Below are positions 6,798 through 7,524 of a stretch of DNA of 7,524 nucleotides, piece by piece. The stretch covers positions 1 through 7,524 of the forward strand of contig CALBHZ010000122.1 of NCBI GenBank assembly GCA_937892815.1, written 5' to 3'. The first letter of the stretch is position 1. Every line of letters starts with the position of its first letter. The stretch comes from an uncultured archaeon. Its GTDB lineage: Archaea; Thermoproteota; Nitrososphaeria; Conexivisphaerales; CALBHZ01. The notes beneath the pieces are model-generated. The model searched no databases. It saw only the letters and a program-made list of their open reading frames with translations, and was not told where the DNA came from. A program made the translations under genes and the position numbers.

Positions 6798-7037
6798 AAA
6801 TCTTAAGTATGAGCCTTAAAAGAGTGCTAGAGGCTATCGAGGAGTACAACAGGTATAGAGCTCCGGAAGCTAAAGCCCGAGCTTACTTCATTTAACGGAG
6901 CTTCCTTTAAGGTGAAGTTTACTGGATCCTTCTGCTATACCTGTGGATTTTACGATTATCTCGAAGATTTAGAGATCATCTTAGAGGAGAAGGTAAACGT
7001 CGAGATTAGAGAGGTGGAGGAGCTATCGTTCTCATAA
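6794..7037 (+). CDS. Small CxxC protein of unknown function, frameshifted, possibly truncated by a chimeric junction
   Basis: I do not recognise this gene by name. It starts at ATG 6794, overlapping the desulfoferrodoxin stop as ATGA (a second in-frame ATG is at 6809). The first frame ends at TAA 6893-6895 after 33 codons, but the next frame continues smoothly from about 6873 to TAA 7035-7037. Removing one A from the AAA run 6872-6874 gives about 80 residues. These are an N-terminal helix [19 protein letters not shown], a beta segment [14 protein letters not shown], a [13 protein letters not shown] motif (C-x2-C), and a charged end [11 protein letters not shown]. The composition is like the genes before it. 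The motif could bind metal or act in thiol redox chemistry with its neighbours, which is inference. Its last few codons (after about 7011) may belong to foreign DNA, so the true C-terminus is uncertain. Confidence 0.6.
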
Positions 7038-7291
7038 GTAATGTAGTGACTATTGATGGCTTACTAAGTTCGTGCGGTGAAGCGGGAGGAGATGGCGGAG
7101 CCGGAGGTGACGCTGTTTATGCCCAAGACAGGGCTGGTGGCGGAGGAGGAGGAGGAGTTGTATATATGTTCTACACCAGGACAGGAAGTATCAGCGGAAG
7201 TGTTGATGTTTCTGGAGGTGCTGGTGGTAGTGGATACGAGAATGGTTCACCAGGTACAGCAGGCACCTACATGATAAAGAAAATTATGTGA
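7010..7291 (+). CDS. Glycine-rich virus/phage-like structural repeat protein, C-terminal fragment
   Basis: The frame is open from just after a TAG at 7007-7009 to TGA 7289-7291. A GTG at 7046 could be read as a start, but the residues before it ([16 protein letters not shown]) already look like part of the protein. They align with the later GGGVVYMFYTRTGSISGSV: glycine run, hydrophobic strand, T/S-I-x-G turn, then GGAGG-type glycine loops. The fragment is therefore two glycine-rich beta repeats ending in TAGTYMIKKIM. Similar glycine runs with V-V-Y-x-F-Y strands occur in large phage and archaeal-virus surface or tail proteins; this is recalled resemblance, not a search result. Base composition and codons (GGA/GGT/GGC runs, CAG) differ from the genes to the left. 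It is cut at its 5' side by the junction at about 7011-7024. Confidence 0.55.
   Translation, partial: RGGGAIVLISNVVTIDGLLSSCGEAGGDGGAGGDAVYAQDRAGGGGGGGVVYMFYTRTGSISGSVDVSGGAGGSGYENGSPGTAGTYMIKKIM
7011..7024. other. Probable chimeric junction
   Basis: The 14 bases GAGGTGGAGGAGCT read sensibly in both flanking frames: as EVEEL ending the small archaeal gene and as GGGA inside the glycine-rich frame. To the left, codon use and gene order are those of the oxygen-defence operon; to the right they change at once. Short shared sequence at the switch is what a template-switch, amplification or assembly chimera leaves. A real integration or short deletion could look the same. Confidence 0.5.
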
Positions 7292-7298
7292 GGTGATC
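7290..7298 (+). promoter_or_regulatory. Ribosome binding site of the last partial gene
   Basis: GAGGTGATC is a nearly full-length match to the prokaryotic anti-Shine-Dalgarno complement, three bases before ATG 7302, and overlaps the stop codon of the gene before it. It decides the start of the last gene, whose own length is too short to judge otherwise. Confidence 0.7.
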
Positions 7299-7301
7299 CA
7301 C

Positions 7302-7455
7302 ATGAGCTTCGTGCGTCTTGGCAACGGTTTCTACCTTGTTAGGGAGTTTAGCTGGGATGGTAGGTTTGTGTGTCTTAGGGATAGCGTGGTTGGTGCTCTG
7401 CTGAACGACGCTCTGAGGCTCCAGCAGAACTTCCAGAGGAGCGACGGTTTTGGGA
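7302..7455 (+). CDS. Unknown gene, N-terminal fragment ending at adapter
   Basis: An ATG at 7302 is preceded by a strong ribosome binding site (GAGGTGATC, 7290-7298), 10 bp after the stop of the glycine-rich gene. It begins MSFVRLGNGFYLVREFSWDG and continues with LNDALRLQQNFQRSDGFG for 51 codons until real sequence stops at 7455; the frame then runs on into adapter and has no biological end. I do not recognise the product. Codons such as CTG, CTT, CGT, GTG and GGT and a higher G+C look match the glycine-rich gene and not the archaeal operon. The tight spacing suggests the two are neighbours in one viral-type operon. Confidence 0.55.
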
Positions 7456-7524
7456 CTGTCTCTTATACACATCTCCGAGCCCACGAGACCTCTCTACATC
7501 TCGTATGCCGTCTTCTGCTTGAAA
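7456..7524 (+). other. Illumina Nextera adapter read-through (not genomic)
   Basis: The end of the window is synthetic. CTGTCTCTTATACACATCT at 7456-7474 is the Tn5 mosaic-end complement, CCGAGCCCACGAGAC at 7475-7489 is the rest of the read-2 transposase adapter, and CTCTCTAC at 7490-7497 is an eight-base i7 index (I recall it as N707). Bases 7498-7521 are the P7 flow-cell sequence ending GTCTTCTGCTTG, followed by AAA as reads give when they run off the fragment. On the minus strand the adapter translates to the well-known artefact peptide SEMCIRDS. Real sequence ends at 7455. Confidence 0.98.

Noticed and set aside
7080..7260. GGA/GGT-rich stretch as a DNA repeat or CRISPR-like array
   Set aside because: The periodicity is that of glycine codons; there are no equal-length direct repeats separated by unique spacers.
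7077..7274. Second plus-strand frame overlapping the glycine-rich gene
   Set aside because: It is a frame shadow: Glu/Val-rich reading of GGA/GGT repeats with no ribosome binding site.
7284..7484. Minus-strand open frame of 66 codons at the contig end
   Set aside because: Its first ten residues are translated Nextera adapter (SEMCIRDS) and the rest is antisense to a gene with a strong ribosome binding site.

Overview
The window looks like the end of an archaeal contig. Support for this comes from TATA boxes roughly 25 bp upstream of inferred transcript starts, an Lrp/AsnC regulator, archaeal-type MoaA/MoaC, and an AGG/AGA/ATA-rich, A/G-rich coding style with GGTG-type ribosome binding sites. 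The gene content (NiFe-hydrogenase maturation protease, flavodiiron protein, superoxide reductase, rubrerythrin) indicates an anaerobe, probably a thermophile. I cannot place it in a lineage from this sequence alone.

Layout. At 1-351 (+) is the 3' part of a hydrogenase maturation endopeptidase gene whose start lies off the window. From 3943 down to 491 every gene is on the minus strand: an Lrp-type regulator (3500-3922), then moaC and moaA (3357 down to 1989, overlapping by 17 bp), then a small four-helix membrane protein followed 25 bp later by a radical SAM/SPASM enzyme. The regulator faces, across a very short divergent promoter region, a tight plus-strand operon running from 3974 to about 7037: peroxiredoxin, rubrerythrin, flavodiiron protein FprA, desulfoferrodoxin (superoxide reductase) and a small unknown CxxC protein. 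Most joints overlap (GTGA, ATGA, ATGA).

How the genes work together. The operon is a compact oxygen-defence unit: superoxide to H2O2 (desulfoferrodoxin), peroxides to water/alcohol (peroxiredoxin, rubrerythrin), and O2 to water (FprA). The divergent Lrp-type regulator is the obvious candidate controller. The two minus-strand TATA/plus-strand TATA elements share the same palindromic core and are interleaved, so each gene's promoter lies partly over the other's start.

Data quality at the right end. The last kilobase should be read with care. Desulfoferrodoxin and the next small gene each carry an apparent one-base insertion in an AAA run. At about 7011-7024 the sequence passes into unrelated, more G+C-rich DNA coding for a glycine-rich, virus-like repeat protein and the start of another gene. 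The contig then ends in a complete Illumina Nextera read-2 adapter with its i7 index and flow-cell tail (7456-7524). The junction is therefore more likely an amplification or assembly chimera than a real gene neighbourhood. I found no CRISPR array, tRNA, rRNA or insertion sequence. No stretch longer than 300 bases lacks a gene; the non-coding gaps at 352-490 and 3358-3499 hold nothing convincing beyond the sites listed.
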